The translations under genes were made by a program, and so were the position numbers. A stretch of DNA of 64,000 nucleotides from Plantago major (Eukaryota > Streptophyta > Magnoliopsida > Lamiales > Plantaginaceae): the NCBI GenBank assembly GCA_026545765.1, contig JAIFAC010000288.1, positions 62,001-126,000 of the forward strand. The letters are read 5' to 3'. Numbering within the stretch: position 1 is the first letter of the stretch; every line of letters begins with the position of its first letter. This document shows, one piece after another, positions 1 to 10,679 of this stretch. The notes under the pieces are model-generated. The model did no database searches. It saw nothing but the letters and a program-made list of their open reading frames with translations, and was not told the DNA's origin.

Positions 1-1152
1 TGTTTAAATCTCGAATAGACTTCTTCATTTGACATTATCCCACTCATTTGATGTGTTGTTTATCTCTCGAGTGGTGTTTTCGTTTGTTGTTTATCCCACT
101 CCTTTTGTGTATTGGTTAACTCTCAAGTAGAGTTTTTCGTTTGTCATATTATTACCCCACCGATGTGTTGTTTAAATCTCAAATTGACTTCTCCATTTGT
201 AATTATCCCACTCCTTTATTTTGTTATTCAAGTCTCGAGTAGAATTTTAATTTGTTTTATATCCTACTCCTTATGTGTGTGGTTTAACTCTCAAGTGGAG
301 TTCTCCGTTTGTGATACTCTTACTCCTTCTCTGTATTGTTTAAATCTCGAATAGACTTCTTCGTTTGACATTATCCCACTCCTTTGATGTGTTGTTTATC
401 TCTCGAGTGGTGTTTTCGTTTGTTGTTTATCCCACTCCTTTTGTGTATTGGTTAACTCTCAAGTAGAGTTTTTCGTTTGTTATTTTATTACCCCTCCGAT
501 GTGTTGTTTAAATCTCAAATTGACTTCTCCATTTGTAATCATCCCACTCCTTTATTGTGTTGTTTAACTCTCGAGTACAATTTTACATTTGTTGTTTATA
601 CCACTCCTTATGTTTGTGGTTTAATTCTCAAGTAGAGTTCTTTGTTTGTGATACTCTTACTCCTTCTGTGTATTGTTTAAATCTCGAATAGATTTCTTCG
701 TTTGACATTATCCCACTCCTTTGATGTGTTGTTTATCTCTACAGTGGTGTTGTTCGTTCGTTGTTTATCCCACTCCTTTTGTGTATTGTTTAACACTCAA
801 GTAGAGTTTTTCGTTTGTTATTTTATTACCCCTCCGATGTGTTGTTTAAATTTCAAATTGACTTCTCCATTTGTAATTATCCCACTCCTTTATTCTGTTG
901 TTTAACTCTCGAGTAGAATTTTACATTTGTTTTTTATCCTACTCCTTATGTGTGTGGTTTAACTCTCAAGTGGAGTTCTTCGAATGTGATACTCTTACTC
1001 CTTCTCTGTATTGTTTAAATCTCGAATAGACTTCTTCATTTGACATTATCCCACTCCTTTGATGTGTTGTTTATCTCTCGAGTGGTGTTTTCGTTTGTTG
1101 TTTATCCCACTCCTTTTGTGTATTGTTTAACTCTCAAGTAGAGTTTTTCGTT

Positions 1153-1229
1153 GTGCTCATAAACCCCCTTGAGTCTATGGTTTTTATTTAATAATAGGAG
1201 CTTGACTCCACCTTAATATCAAAAAAACA
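1153..1229 (+). mobile_element. 77 bp insert, subtype I, with 17 bp target duplication
   Basis: The insert interrupts monomer C of the HOR at 1012-1442. The 17 bp AAGTAGAGTTTTTCGTT occurs on both sides (1136-1152 and 1230-1246). The insert starts GTGCTCATAAACCCCCTTG, contains GGAGCTTGACTCC (a small inverted repeat GGAG/CTCC) and ends ATATCAAAAAAACA. A direct duplication of target plus an A-rich 3' end is the known signature of target-primed reverse transcription (SINE/LINE-like retroposition). I do not recognise the family. Subtype I is defined by GTGCTC, CTTGAGTCTATGG and ATATCAAA. Confidence 0.72.
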
Positions 1230-1918
1230 AAGTAGAGTTTTTCGTTTGTCATATTATTACCCCACCGATGTGTTGTTTAAATCTCAAATTGACTTCTCCG
1301 TTTGTAATTATCCCACTCCTTTATTTTGTTGTTCAACTCTCGAGTAGAATTTTACATTTGTTTTTTATCCTACTCCTTATGTGTGTGGTTTAACTCTCAA
1401 GTGGAGTTCTTCGTTTGTGATACTCTTACTCCTTCTCTGTATTGTTTAAATCTCGAATAGACTTCTTCGTTTGACAATATCCCACTCCTTTGATGTGTTG
1501 TTTGTCTCTACAGTGGTTTTGTTCGTTTGTTGTTTATCCCAATCCTTTTGTGTATTGTTTAACACTCAAGTAGAGTTTTTCGTTTGTTATTTTATTAACC
1601 CTCCGATGTGTTGTTTAAATCTCAAATTGACTGCTCCATTTGTAACTATCCCACTCCTTTATTCTGTTGTTTAACTCTTAAGTAGAATTTTACATTTGTT
1701 TTTTATCCTACTCCTTATGTGTGTGGTTTAACTCTCAAGTGGAGTTCTTCGTTTGTGATACTCTTACTCCTTCTCTGTATTATTTAAATCTCGAATAGAC
1801 TTCATTTGACACTATCCCACTCCTTTGATGTGTTGTTTATCTCTCGAGTGGTGTTTTCGTTTGTTGTTTATCCCACTCCTTTTGTGTATTGTTTAACTCT
1901 CAAGTAGAGTTTTTCGTT

Positions 1919-1995
1919 GTTCTTATAAACCCCCGTGAGTTTATGGTTTTTATTTAATAATAGGAGCTTGACTCCACCTTAATATAAAAAAAACA
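1919..1995 (+). mobile_element. 77 bp insert, subtype II
   Basis: Flanking 17 bp copies are at 1902-1918 and 1996-2012. It starts GTTCTTATAAACCCCCGTGAG and ends ATATAAAAAAAACA. It sits in the 430 bp HOR at 1781-2210 and is the first of five consecutive insert-bearing HORs (1781-3938). Confidence 0.7.
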
Positions 1996-2351
1996 AAGTA
2001 GAGTTTTTCGTTTGTCATTTTATTAACCCACCGATGTGTTGTTTAAATCTCAAATTGACTTCTCCGTTTGTAATTATCCCACTCCTTTATTTTTTTGTTT
2101 AACTCTCGAGTAGAATTTTACATTTGTTTTTTTTATCCTACTCCTTATGTGTATGGTTTAACTCTCTAGTGGAATTCTTCGTTTGTGATACTCTTACTCC
2201 TTCTCTGTATTGTTTAAATCTCGAATAGACTTCTTCGTTTGACATTATCCCACACCTTTGATGTGTTGTTTATCTCTCGAGTGGTGTTTTCGTTTGTTGT
2301 TTATCCCACTCCTTTTGTGTATTGTTTAACTCTCAAGTAGAGTTTTTCGTT

Positions 2352-2428
2352 GTTCTTATAAACCCCCGTTAGTTTATGGTTTTTATTTAATAATAGGAGC
2401 ATGACTCCACCTTAATATAAAAAAAACA
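2352..2428 (+). mobile_element. 77 bp insert, subtype II (GTTAG/GCATG variant)
   Basis: Flanking copies are at 2335-2351 and 2429-2445. It shares CCCCGTTAG and GGAGCATGACTCC with the next insert downstream, so these two adjacent 431-433 bp HORs are probably a local tandem duplication. Confidence 0.7.
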
Positions 2429-2782
2429 AAGTAGAGTTTTTCGTTTGTCATTTTATTACCCCACCGATGTGTTGTTTAAATCTCAAATTGACTTCTCCAT
2501 TTGTAATTATCCCACTCCTTTATTTTGCTGTTTAACTCTCTTGTAGAATTTTACATTTGTTTTTTATCCTACTCCTTATGTGTGTGGTTTAACTCTCAAG
2601 TGGAGTTCTTCGTTTGTGATACTCTTACTCCTTCTCTGTATTGTTTAAATCTCGAATAGACTTCTTCGTTTGACATTATCCCACTCCTTTGATGTGTTGT
2701 TTATCTCTCGAGTGGTGTTTTCGTTTGTTGTTTATCCCACTCCTTTTGTGTATTGTTTAACTCTCAAGTAGAGTTTTTCGTT

Positions 2783-2859
2783 GTTCTTATAAACCCCCGT
2801 TAGTTTATGGTTTTTATTTAATAATAGGAGCATGACTCCACCTTAATATAAAAAAAACA
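2783..2859 (+). mobile_element. 77 bp insert, subtype II (GTTAG/GCATG variant)
   Basis: Flanking copies are at 2766-2782 and 2860-2876. Its inner variants GTTAG and GCATGAC match those of the insert 431 bp upstream. It lies in the 433 bp HOR at 2642-3074. Confidence 0.7.
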
Positions 2860-3215
2860 AAGTAGAGTTTTTCGTTTGTCATTTTATTACCCCACCGATG
2901 TGTTGTTTAAATCTCAAATTGACTTCTCCATTTGTAATTATCCCACTCCTTTATTTTGTTGTTTAACTCTCGAGTAGAATTTTGCATTTATTTTTTTTAT
3001 CCTACTCCTCATGTGTGTGGTTTAACTCTCTAGTGGAGTTCTTCGTTTGTGATACTCTTACTCCTTCTCTGTATTGTTTAAATCTCGAATAGACTTCTTC
3101 GTTTGACATTATCCCACTCCTTTGATGTGTTGTTTATCTCTCGAGTGGTGTTTTCGTTTGTTGTTGATCCCACTCCTTTTGTGTATTATTTAACTCTCAA
3201 GTAGAGTTTTTCGTT

Positions 3216-3292
3216 GTTCTTATAAACCCCCGTGAGTTTATGGTTTTTATTTAATAATAGGAGCTTGACTCCACCTTAATATAAAAAAAACA
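3216..3292 (+). mobile_element. 77 bp insert, subtype II (GTGAG variant)
   Basis: Flanking copies are at 3199-3215 and 3293-3309. It has GTGAG and the GGAGCTTGACTCC inverted repeat, with an uninterrupted A-run at the 3' end. It lies in the 431 bp HOR at 3075-3505. Confidence 0.7.
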
Positions 3293-3646
3293 AAGTAGAG
3301 TTTTTCGTTTGTCATTTTATTACCCCTCCGATGTGTTGTTTAAATCTCAAATTGACTTCTCCATTTGTAATTATCCCACTCCTTTATTTTGTTGTTTAAC
3401 TCTCTTGTAGAATTTTACATTTGTTTTTTATCCTACTCCTTATGTGTGTTGTTTAACTCTCAAGTGGAGTTCTTCGTTTGTGATACTCTTACTCCTTCTC
3501 TGTATTGTTTAAATCTCGAATAGATTTCTTCGTTTGACATTATCCCACTCCTTTGATGTGTTGTTTATCTCTCGAGTGGTGTTTTCGTTTGTTGTTTATC
3601 CCACTCCTTTTGTGTATTGTTTAACTCTCAAGTAGAGTTTTTCGTT

Positions 3647-3723
3647 GTTCTTATAAACCCCCGTGAGTTTATGGTTTTTATTTAATATTAGGAGCTTGAC
3701 TCCACCTTAATATAACAAAAACA
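3647..3723 (+). mobile_element. 77 bp insert, subtype II (AATATTAGG, ATAACAAAAACA variant)
   Basis: Flanking copies are at 3630-3646 and 3724-3740. Private changes are TTTAATATTAGG in place of TTTAATAATAGG, and a C within the A-run (ATAACAAAAACA). It lies in the 433 bp HOR at 3506-3938. Confidence 0.7.
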
Positions 3724-4415
3724 AAGTAGAGTTTTTCGTTTGTCATTTTATTAACCCACCGATGTGTTGTTTAAATCTCAAATTGACTTCTCCGTTTGTA
3801 ATTATCCCACTCCTTTATTTTTTTGTTTAACTCTCGAGTAGAATTTTACATTTGTTTTTTTTATCCTACTCCTTATGTGTGTGGTTTAACTATCTAGTGG
3901 AATTCTTCGTTTGTGATACTCTTACTCCTTCTCTGTATTGTTTAAATCTCGAATAGACTTCTTCGTTTGACATTATCCCACTCCTTTGATGTGTTGTTTA
4001 TCTCTACGGTGGTGTTTTCGTTTGTTGTTTATCCCACTCCTTTTGTGTATTGGTTAACTCTCAAGTAGAGTTTTTCGTTTGTTATTTTATTACCCCTCCG
4101 ATGTGTTGTTTAAATCTCAAATTGACTTCTCCATTTGTAATTATCCCACTCCTTTATTTTGTTGTTTAACTCTCTTGTAGAATTTTACATTTGTTTTTTA
4201 TCCTACTCCTTATGTGTGTGGTTTAACTCTCAAGTGGAGTTCTTCATTTGTGATACTCTTACTCCATCTCTGTATTGTTTAAATCTCGAATAGACTTCTT
4301 CGTTTGACATTATCCCACTCTTTGATGTGTTGTTTATCTCTCGAGTGGTGTTTTCGTTTGTTGTTTATCCCACTCCTTTTGTGTATTGTTTAACTCTCAA
4401 GTAGAGTTTTTCGTT

Positions 4416-4492
4416 GTTCTTATAAACCCCCGTTAGTTTATGGTTTTTATTTAATAATAGGAGCTTGACTCCACCTTAATATAAAAAAAACA
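4416..4492 (+). mobile_element. 77 bp insert, subtype II (GTTAG variant)
   Basis: Flanking copies are at 4399-4415 and 4493-4509. It has GTTAG with GGAGCTTGACTCC. Its host HOR (4276-4711) is 436 bp, partly because D/E contains an extra GGTTGGTTAA just downstream. Confidence 0.7.
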
Positions 4493-5860
4493 AAGTAGAG
4501 TTTTTCGTTTGTCAAATTATTACCCCACCGATGTGTTGTTTAAATCTTAAATTGACTTCTCCATTTGTAATTATCCCACTCCTTTATTTTGTTGGTTGGT
4601 TAACTCTCGAGTAGAATTTTACATTTATTTTTTTTATCCTACTCCTTATGTGTGTGGTTTAACTCTCTAGTGGAGTTCTTCGTTTGTGATACTCTTACTC
4701 CTTCTCTGTATTGTTTAAATCTCGAATAGACTTCTTCGTTTGACATTATCCCACTCCTTTGATGTGTTGTTTATCTCTCGAGTGGTGTTTTCGTTTGTTG
4801 TTTATCCCACTCCTTTTTTGTATTTGTTAACTCTCAAGTAGAGTTTTTCGTTTATTATTTTATTACCCCTCCGATGTGTTGTTTAAATCTCAAATTGACT
4901 TCTCTTTGTAATCATCCCTTTTTCGTTATTGTGTTGTTTAACTCTCGAGTACAATTTTACATTTGTTTTTTATCCTACTCCTTATGTGTGTGGTTTAACT
5001 CTCAAGTGGAGTTCTTCGTTTGTGATACTCTTACTCCTTCTCTGTATTGTTTAAATCTCGAATAGACTTCTTCGTTTGACATTATCCCACTCCTTTGATG
5101 TGTTGTTTATCTCTCGAGTGGTGTTTTCGTTTGTTGTTTCTCACACTCCTTTTGTGTATTGGTTAACTCTCAAGTAGAGTTTTTCGTTTGTTATTTTATT
5201 ACCCCTCCGATGTGTTGTTTAAATCTCAAATTGACTTCTCCATTTGTAATCATCCCACTCCTTTATTGTGTTGTTTAACTCTCGAGTACAATTTTACATT
5301 TGTTGTTTATCCCACTCCTTATGTTTGTAGTTTAATTCTCAAGTAGAGTTCTTTGTTTGTGATACTCTTACTCCTTCTGTGTATTGTTTAAATCTCGAAT
5401 AGATTTCTTCGGTAGACATTATCCCACTCCTTTGATGTGTTGTTTATCTCTACAGTGGTGTTGTTCGTTTGTTGTTTATCCCAATCCTTTTGTGTATTGT
5501 TTAACACTCAAGTAGAGTTTTTCGTTTGTTATTTTATTCACCCCCCGATGTGTTGTTTAAATCTCAAATTGACTGCTCCATTTGTAACTATCCCACTCCT
5601 TTATTCTGTTGTTTAACTCTTAAGTAGAATTTTACAGTTGTTTTTTATCCTACTCCTTATGTGTGTGGTTTAACTCTCAAGTGGAGTTCTTCGTTTGTGA
5701 TACTCTTACTCCTTCTCTGTATTGTTTAAATCTCGAATAGACTTCATTTGACATTATCCCACTCCTTTGATGTGTTGTTTATCTCTCGAGTGGTGTTTTC
5801 GTTTGTTGTTTATCCCACGCCTTTTGTGTATTGTTTAACTCTCAAGTAGAGTTTTTCGTT

Positions 5861-5937
5861 GTTCTTATAAACCCCGGTGAGTTTATGATTTTTATTTAAT
5901 AATAGGAGCTTGACTCCACATTAATATAAAAAAAACA
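5861..5937 (+). mobile_element. 77 bp insert, subtype II (diverged copy)
   Basis: Flanking copies are at 5844-5860 and 5938-5954. Private changes are ACCCCGGTGAG, TTTATGATTT and CTCCACATTA. It lies in the 430 bp HOR at 5723-6152. Confidence 0.7.
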
Positions 5938-6431
5938 AAGTAGAGTTTTTCGTTTGTCATTTTATTAACCCACCGATGCGTTGTTTAAATCTCAAATTGA
6001 CTTCTCCGTTTGTAATTATCCCACTCCTTTATTTTTTTGTTTAACTCTCGAGTAGAATTTTACATTTGTTTTTTTTATCCTACTCCTTATGTGTGTGGTT
6101 TAACTCTTTAGTGGAATTCTTCGTTTGTGATACTCTTACTCCTTCTCTGTATTGTTTAAATCTCGAATAGACTTCTTCGTTTGACATTATCCCACTCCTT
6201 TGATGTGTTGTTTATCTCTACAGTGGTGTTTTCGTTTGTTGTTTATCCCACTCCTTTTGTGTATTGGTTAACTCTCAAGTAGAGTTTTTCGTTTGTTATT
6301 TTATTACCCTCCGTTGTGTTGTTTAAATCTCAAATTGACTTCTCCATTTGTAATTATCCCACTCCTTTATTTTGTTGTTTAACTCTCTTGTAGAATTTTA
6401 CATTTGTTTTTTATCCTACTCCTTATGTGTG

Positions 6432-6488
6432 TGGTTTAACTCTCAAGTAGACTTCTTCGTTTGACATTATCCCACTCCTTTGATGTGT
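6432..6488. repeat. F/A fusion monomer (HOR short by one monomer)
   Basis: The monomer starts as F (TGGTTTAACTCTCAAGTAG, 6432-6450) and continues as A (ACTTCTTCGTTTGACATT). F plus A normally take 113 bp; here they take 57, a loss of 56 bp, one monomer exactly. The upstream HOR (6153 onward) therefore has five monomers. The junction lies at the aligned TAG shared by both monomers, as expected for in-register unequal exchange. Confidence 0.85.
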
Positions 6489-6573
6489 TGTTTATCTCTC
6501 GAGTGGTGTTTTCGTTTGTTGTTTATCCCACTCCTTTTGTGTATTGTTTAACTCTCAAGTAGAGTTTTTCGTT

Positions 6574-6650
6574 GTTCTTATAAACCCCCGTTAGTTTATG
6601 GCTTTTATTTAATAATAGGAGCTTGACTCCACCTTAATATAAAAAAAACA
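6574..6650 (+). mobile_element. 77 bp insert, subtype II (GTTAG, ATGGCTTTT variant)
   Basis: Flanking copies are at 6557-6573 and 6651-6667. It lies in the HOR that begins with the F/A fusion monomer at 6432-6488. Confidence 0.7.
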
Positions 6651-7339
6651 AAGTAGAGTTTTTCGTTTGTCATTTTATTACCCCTCCGATGTGTTGTTTA
6701 AATCTCAAATTGACTTCTCCATTTGTAATTATCCCACTCCTTTATTCTGTTGTTTAACTCTCGAGTAGAATTTTACATTTGTTTTTTATCCTACTCCTTA
6801 TGTGTGTGGTTTAACTCTCAAGTGGAGTTCTTCGTTTGTGATACTCTTACTCCTTCTCTGTATTGTTTAAATCTCGAATAGACTTCTTCGTTTGACATTA
6901 TCCCACTCCTTTGATGTGTTGTTTATCTCTCGAGTGGTGTTTTCGTTTGTTGTTTATCCCACTCCTTTTTTGTATTTGTTAACTCTCAAGTAGAGTTTTT
7001 CGTTTATTATTTTATTACCCCTCCGATGTGTTGTTTAAATCTCAAATTGACTTCTCTTTGTAATCATCCCACTCCTTTATTGTGTTGTTTAACTCTCGAG
7101 TACAATTTTACATTTGTTGTTTATCCCACTCCTTATGTGTGTGGTTTAATTCTCAAGTAGAGTTCTTTGTTTGTGATACTCTTACTCCTTCTGTGTATTG
7201 TTTAAATCTCGAATAGATTTCTTCGTTTGACATTATCCCACTCCTTTGATGTGTTGTTTATCTCTCGAGTGGTGTTTTCGTTTGTTGTTTATCCCACTCC
7301 TTTTGTGTATTGTTTAACTCTCAAGTAGAGTTTTTCGTT

Positions 7340-7416
7340 GTTCTTATAAACCCCCGTGAGTTTATGGTTTTTATTTAATAATAGGAGCTTGACTCCACCT
7401 TAATATAAAAAAAACA
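7340..7416 (+). mobile_element. 77 bp insert, subtype II (GTGAG variant)
   Basis: Flanking copies are at 7323-7339 and 7417-7433. It lies in the 433 bp HOR at 7199-7631, followed directly by another insert-bearing HOR. Confidence 0.7.
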
Positions 7417-7772
7417 AAGTAGAGTTTTTCGTTTGTCATTTTATTACCCCTCCGATGTGTTGTTTAAATCTCAAATTGACTTCTCCATTTGTAATTATCC
7501 CACTCCTTTATTTTGTTGTTTAACTCTCGAGTAGAATTTTACATTTGTTTTTTTTATCCTACTCCTTATGTGTGTGGTTTAACTCTCTAGTGGAATTCTT
7601 CGTTTCTGATACTCTTACTCCTTCTCTGTATTGTTTAAATCTCGAATAGACTTCTTCGTTTGACATTATCCCACTCCTTTGATGTATTGTTTATCTCTAC
7701 AGTGGTGTTTTCGTTTGTTGTTTATCCCACTCTTTTTGTGTATTGGTTAACTCTCAAGTAGAGTTTTTCGTT

Positions 7773-7849
7773 GTTCTTATAAACCCTCGTTAGTTTATGG
7801 TTTTTATTTAATAATAGGAGCTTGACTCCACCTTAATATAAAAAAAACA
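7773..7849 (+). mobile_element. 77 bp insert, subtype II (ACCCTCGTTAG variant)
   Basis: Flanking copies are at 7756-7772 and 7850-7866. It lies in the 431 bp HOR at 7632-8062, whose B monomer has CTACAGTGGTGTTTTCG. Confidence 0.7.
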
Positions 7850-8877
7850 AAGTAGAGTTTTTCGTTTGTCATTTTATTACCCCACTGATGTGTTGTTTAA
7901 ATCTCAAATTGACTTCTCCATTTGTAATTATCCCACTCCTTTATTTTGTTGTTTAACTCTCGAGTAGAATTTTACATTTGTTTTTTATCCTACTCCTTAT
8001 GTGTGTGGTTTAACTCTCAAGTGGAGTTCTTCGTTTGTGATACTCTTACTCCTTCTCTGTATTGTTTAAATCTCGAATAGACTTCTTCGTTTGACATTAT
8101 CCCACTCCTTTGATGTGTTGTTTATCTCTCGAGTGGTGTTTTCGTTTGTTGTTTATCCCACTCCTTTTGTGTATTGGTTAACTCTCAAGTAGAGTTTTTC
8201 GTTTGTTATTTTATTATCCCTCCGATGTGTTGTTTAAATCTCAAATTGACTTCTCCATTTGTAATCATCCCACTCCTTTATTGTGTTGTTTAACTCTCGA
8301 GTACAATTTTACATTTGTTGTTTATCCCACTCCTTATGTGTGTGGTTTAATTCTCAAGTAGAGTTCTTTGTTTGTGATACTCTTACTCCTTCTGTGTATT
8401 GTTTAAATCTCGAATAGATTTCTTCGTTTGACATTATCCCACTCCTTTGATGTGTTGTTTATCTATACTGTGGTGTTGTCCGTTTGTTGTTTATACCATT
8501 CCTTTTGTGTATTGTTTAACACTCAAGTAGAGTTTTTCGTTTGTTATTTTACTACCCCTCCGATGTGTTGTTTAAATCTCAAATTGACTCTCCATTTGTA
8601 ATTATCCCTCTCCTTTATTCTGTTATTTAACTCTCGAATAGAATTTTACATTTGTTTTTTATCCTACTCCTTATGTGTGTGGTTTAACTCTTAAGTGGAA
8701 TTCTTCGTTTGTGATACTCTTACTCCTTCTCTGTATTGTTTAAATCTTGAATTGACTGCTTCATTTGACATTATCCCACTCCTTTGATGTGTTGTTTATC
8801 TCTCGAGTGGTGTTTTCGTTTGTTGTTTCTCCCACTCCTTTTGTGTATTGTTTAACTCTCAAGTAGTATTTTTCGTT

Positions 8878-8954
8878 GTTCTTATAAACCCCCGTGAGTT
8901 TATGGTTTTTATTTAATAATAGGAGCTTGACTCCACCTTTATATAAAAAAAACA
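8878..8954 (+). mobile_element. 77 bp insert, subtype II (CACCTTTATAT variant)
   Basis: The left flank is AAGTAGTATTTTTCGTT (8861-8877, one mismatch) and the right flank is the intact 17-mer (8955-8971). It shares CACCTTTATAT with the copy at 13461, which marks those two as close relatives. It lies in the 431 bp HOR at 8737-9167 and is the last insert of domain I. Confidence 0.68.
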
Positions 8955-9505
8955 AAGTAGAGTTTTTCGTTTGTCATTTTATTACCCCTCCGATGTGTTG
9001 TTTAAATCTCAAATTGACTTCTCCATTTGAAATTATCCCACTCCTTTATTGTGTTGTTTAACTCTCGAGTAGAATTTTACAATTGTTGTTTATCCCACTC
9101 CTTATGTGTGTGGTTTATGTCTCAAGTAGAGTTTTTCGTCTATGATACTCTTACTCCTTCTGTGTATTGTTTAAATCACGAAAAGACTTCTTCGTTTGAC
9201 AATATCCCACTCCTTTGATGTGTTGTTTATCTCTACAGTGGTGTTGTTCGTTTTTTGTTTATCCCACTCCTTTTGTGTATTGGTTAACTCTCAAGTAGAA
9301 TTTTTCGTTTGTTATTTTATTACCCCTCCGATGTGTTGTTTAAATCTCAAATTGACTTCTCCATTTGTAATCATCCCACTCCTTTATTGTGTTGTTTAAC
9401 TCTCGAGTACAATTTTACATTTGTTGTTTATCCCACTCCTTATGTGTGTGGTTTAATTCTCAAGTAGAGTTCTTTGTTTGTGATACTCTTACTCCTTCTG
9501 TGTAT

Positions 9506-9843
9506 TGTTTAAATCTCGAATAGATTTCTTCGTTTGACATTATCCCACTCCTTTGATGTGTTGTTTATCTCTACAGTGGTGTTGTTCGTTTGTTGTTTAT
9601 CCCACTCCTTTTGTGTATTGTTTAACACTGAAGTAGAGTTTTTCGTTTGTTATTTTATTAACCCTCCGATGTGTTGTTTAAATCTCAAATTGACTTCTCC
9701 ATTTGTAATTATCCCACTCCTTTATTTTGTTGTTTAACTCTCTTGTAGAATTTTACATTTGTTTTTTATCCTACTCCTTATGTGTGTGGTTTAACTCTCA
9801 AGTGGAGTTCTTCGTTTGTGATACTCTTACTCCTTCTCTGTAT
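9506..9843 (+). repeat. Representative 338 bp HOR unit (A-F)
   Basis: This is a well-preserved reference copy. It divides into A 9506-9561 (56 bp), B 9562-9618 (57), C 9619-9674 (56), D 9675-9730 (56), E 9731-9786 (56) and F 9787-9843 (57). Each monomer except F begins with TGTTTA; F begins TGGTTTAA. Diagnostic cores are CTTCGTTTGACATTATCCC for A, GTTTGTTGTTTATCCCAC for B, TTTGTTATTTTATTA for C, TTCTCCATTTGTAATTATCC for D, AGAATTTTACATTTG for E and GTTTGTGATACTCTTACTCC for F. B is 57 bp when it reads GTGGTGTTGTTCG and 56 bp when it reads GTGGTGTTTTCG, which explains units of 338 versus 337 bp. Confidence 0.95.
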
Positions 9844-10661
9844 TGTTTAAATCTCGAATAGACTTCTTCGTTTGACATTATCCCACTCCTTTGATGTGTT
9901 GTTTATATCTCGAGTGGTGTTGTTCGTTTGTTGTTTATCCCACTCCTTTTGTGTATTGTTTAACACTAAAGTAGAGTTTTTCGTTTGTTATTTTATTAAC
10001 CCTCCGATGTGTTGTATAAATCTCAAATTGACTTCTCCCTTTGTAATCATCCCACTCCTTTATTTTGTTGTTTAACTCTCGAGTAGAATTTTACATTTGT
10101 TTTTTATCCTACTCCTTATGTGTGTGGTTTGACTCTCACGTGGAGTTCTTCGTTTGTGATACTCTTACTCCTTCTGTGTATTGTTTAAATCTCGAATAGA
10201 TTTCTTCGTTTGACATTATCCCACTCCTTTGATGTGTTGTTTATCTCTACAGTGGTGTGGTTCGTTCGTTGTTTATCCCACTCCTTTTGTGTATTGTTTA
10301 ACACTCAAGTAGAGTTTTTCGTTTGTTATTTTACTACCCCTCCGATGTGTTGTTTAAATCTCAAATTAACTTCTCCATTTGTAATTATCCCACTCCTTTA
10401 TTCTGTTGTTTAACTCTCGAGTAGAATTTTACATTTGTTTTTTATCCTACTCCTTATGTGTGTGGTTTAACTGCCAAGTGGAGTTCTTCGTATGTGATAC
10501 TCTTACTCCTTCTTTGAATTGTTTAAATCTCGAATAGACTTCTTCATTTGACATTATCCCACTCCTTTGATGTGTTGTTTATCTCTCGAGTGGTGTTTTC
10601 GTTTGTTGTTTATCCCACTCCTTTTGTGTATTGTTTAACTCTCAAGTAGAGTTTTTTCGTT

Positions 10662-10679
10662 GTGCTCATCAAAAAAACA
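10662..10679 (+). mobile_element. Internally deleted insert, subtype I (18 bp left)
   Basis: The 5' end GTGCTCAT is joined directly to the 3' tail CAAAAAAACA, so about 59 bp of the interior are gone. Both flanks remain: 10644-10661 with one extra T, and 10680 onward. The retained ends identify it as subtype I. Confidence 0.66.

Larger units (their letters stand above)
1..9167. repeat. Domain I: mixed 337/338 bp and ~431 bp HORs
   Basis: HOR A-monomer starts that I placed are 1, 337, 674, 1012, 1443, 1781, 2211, 2642, 3075, 3506, 3939, 4276, 4712, 5048, 5385, 5723, 6153, a fused start at 6432, 6864, 7199, 7632, 8063, 8400 and 8737. Units of 430-436 bp carry the 77 bp insert plus its 17 bp flanking duplication in monomer C; units of 335-338 bp do not. 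Twelve insert-bearing units lie here, with runs of consecutive ones at 1781-3938. No gene is present: every stretch is satellite or insert. Spelling is the clean type (CGTTTG, ATTGAC). Confidence 0.93.

Noticed and set aside
1153..1229. Insert as a tRNA or snRNA gene
   Set aside because: It has only a 4 bp GGAG/CTCC inverted repeat, no cloverleaf, no Sm-like context with flanking stems, and a length of 77 bp that includes the A-rich tail.
1919..1995. The insert as ancestral sequence lost from other HORs
   Set aside because: Insert-free C monomers fit the 56 bp period exactly, and the 17-mer is present once there and twice around the insert, so the empty monomer is the original state.
8761..8955. 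Minus-strand frames (8761-8955, 43845-44036, 51289-51486) as small proteins
   Set aside because: They are reverse translations of monomers, one running into the insert; they are Lys/Asn/Thr-rich only because the strand is A-rich. No conserved copy exists from unit to unit.
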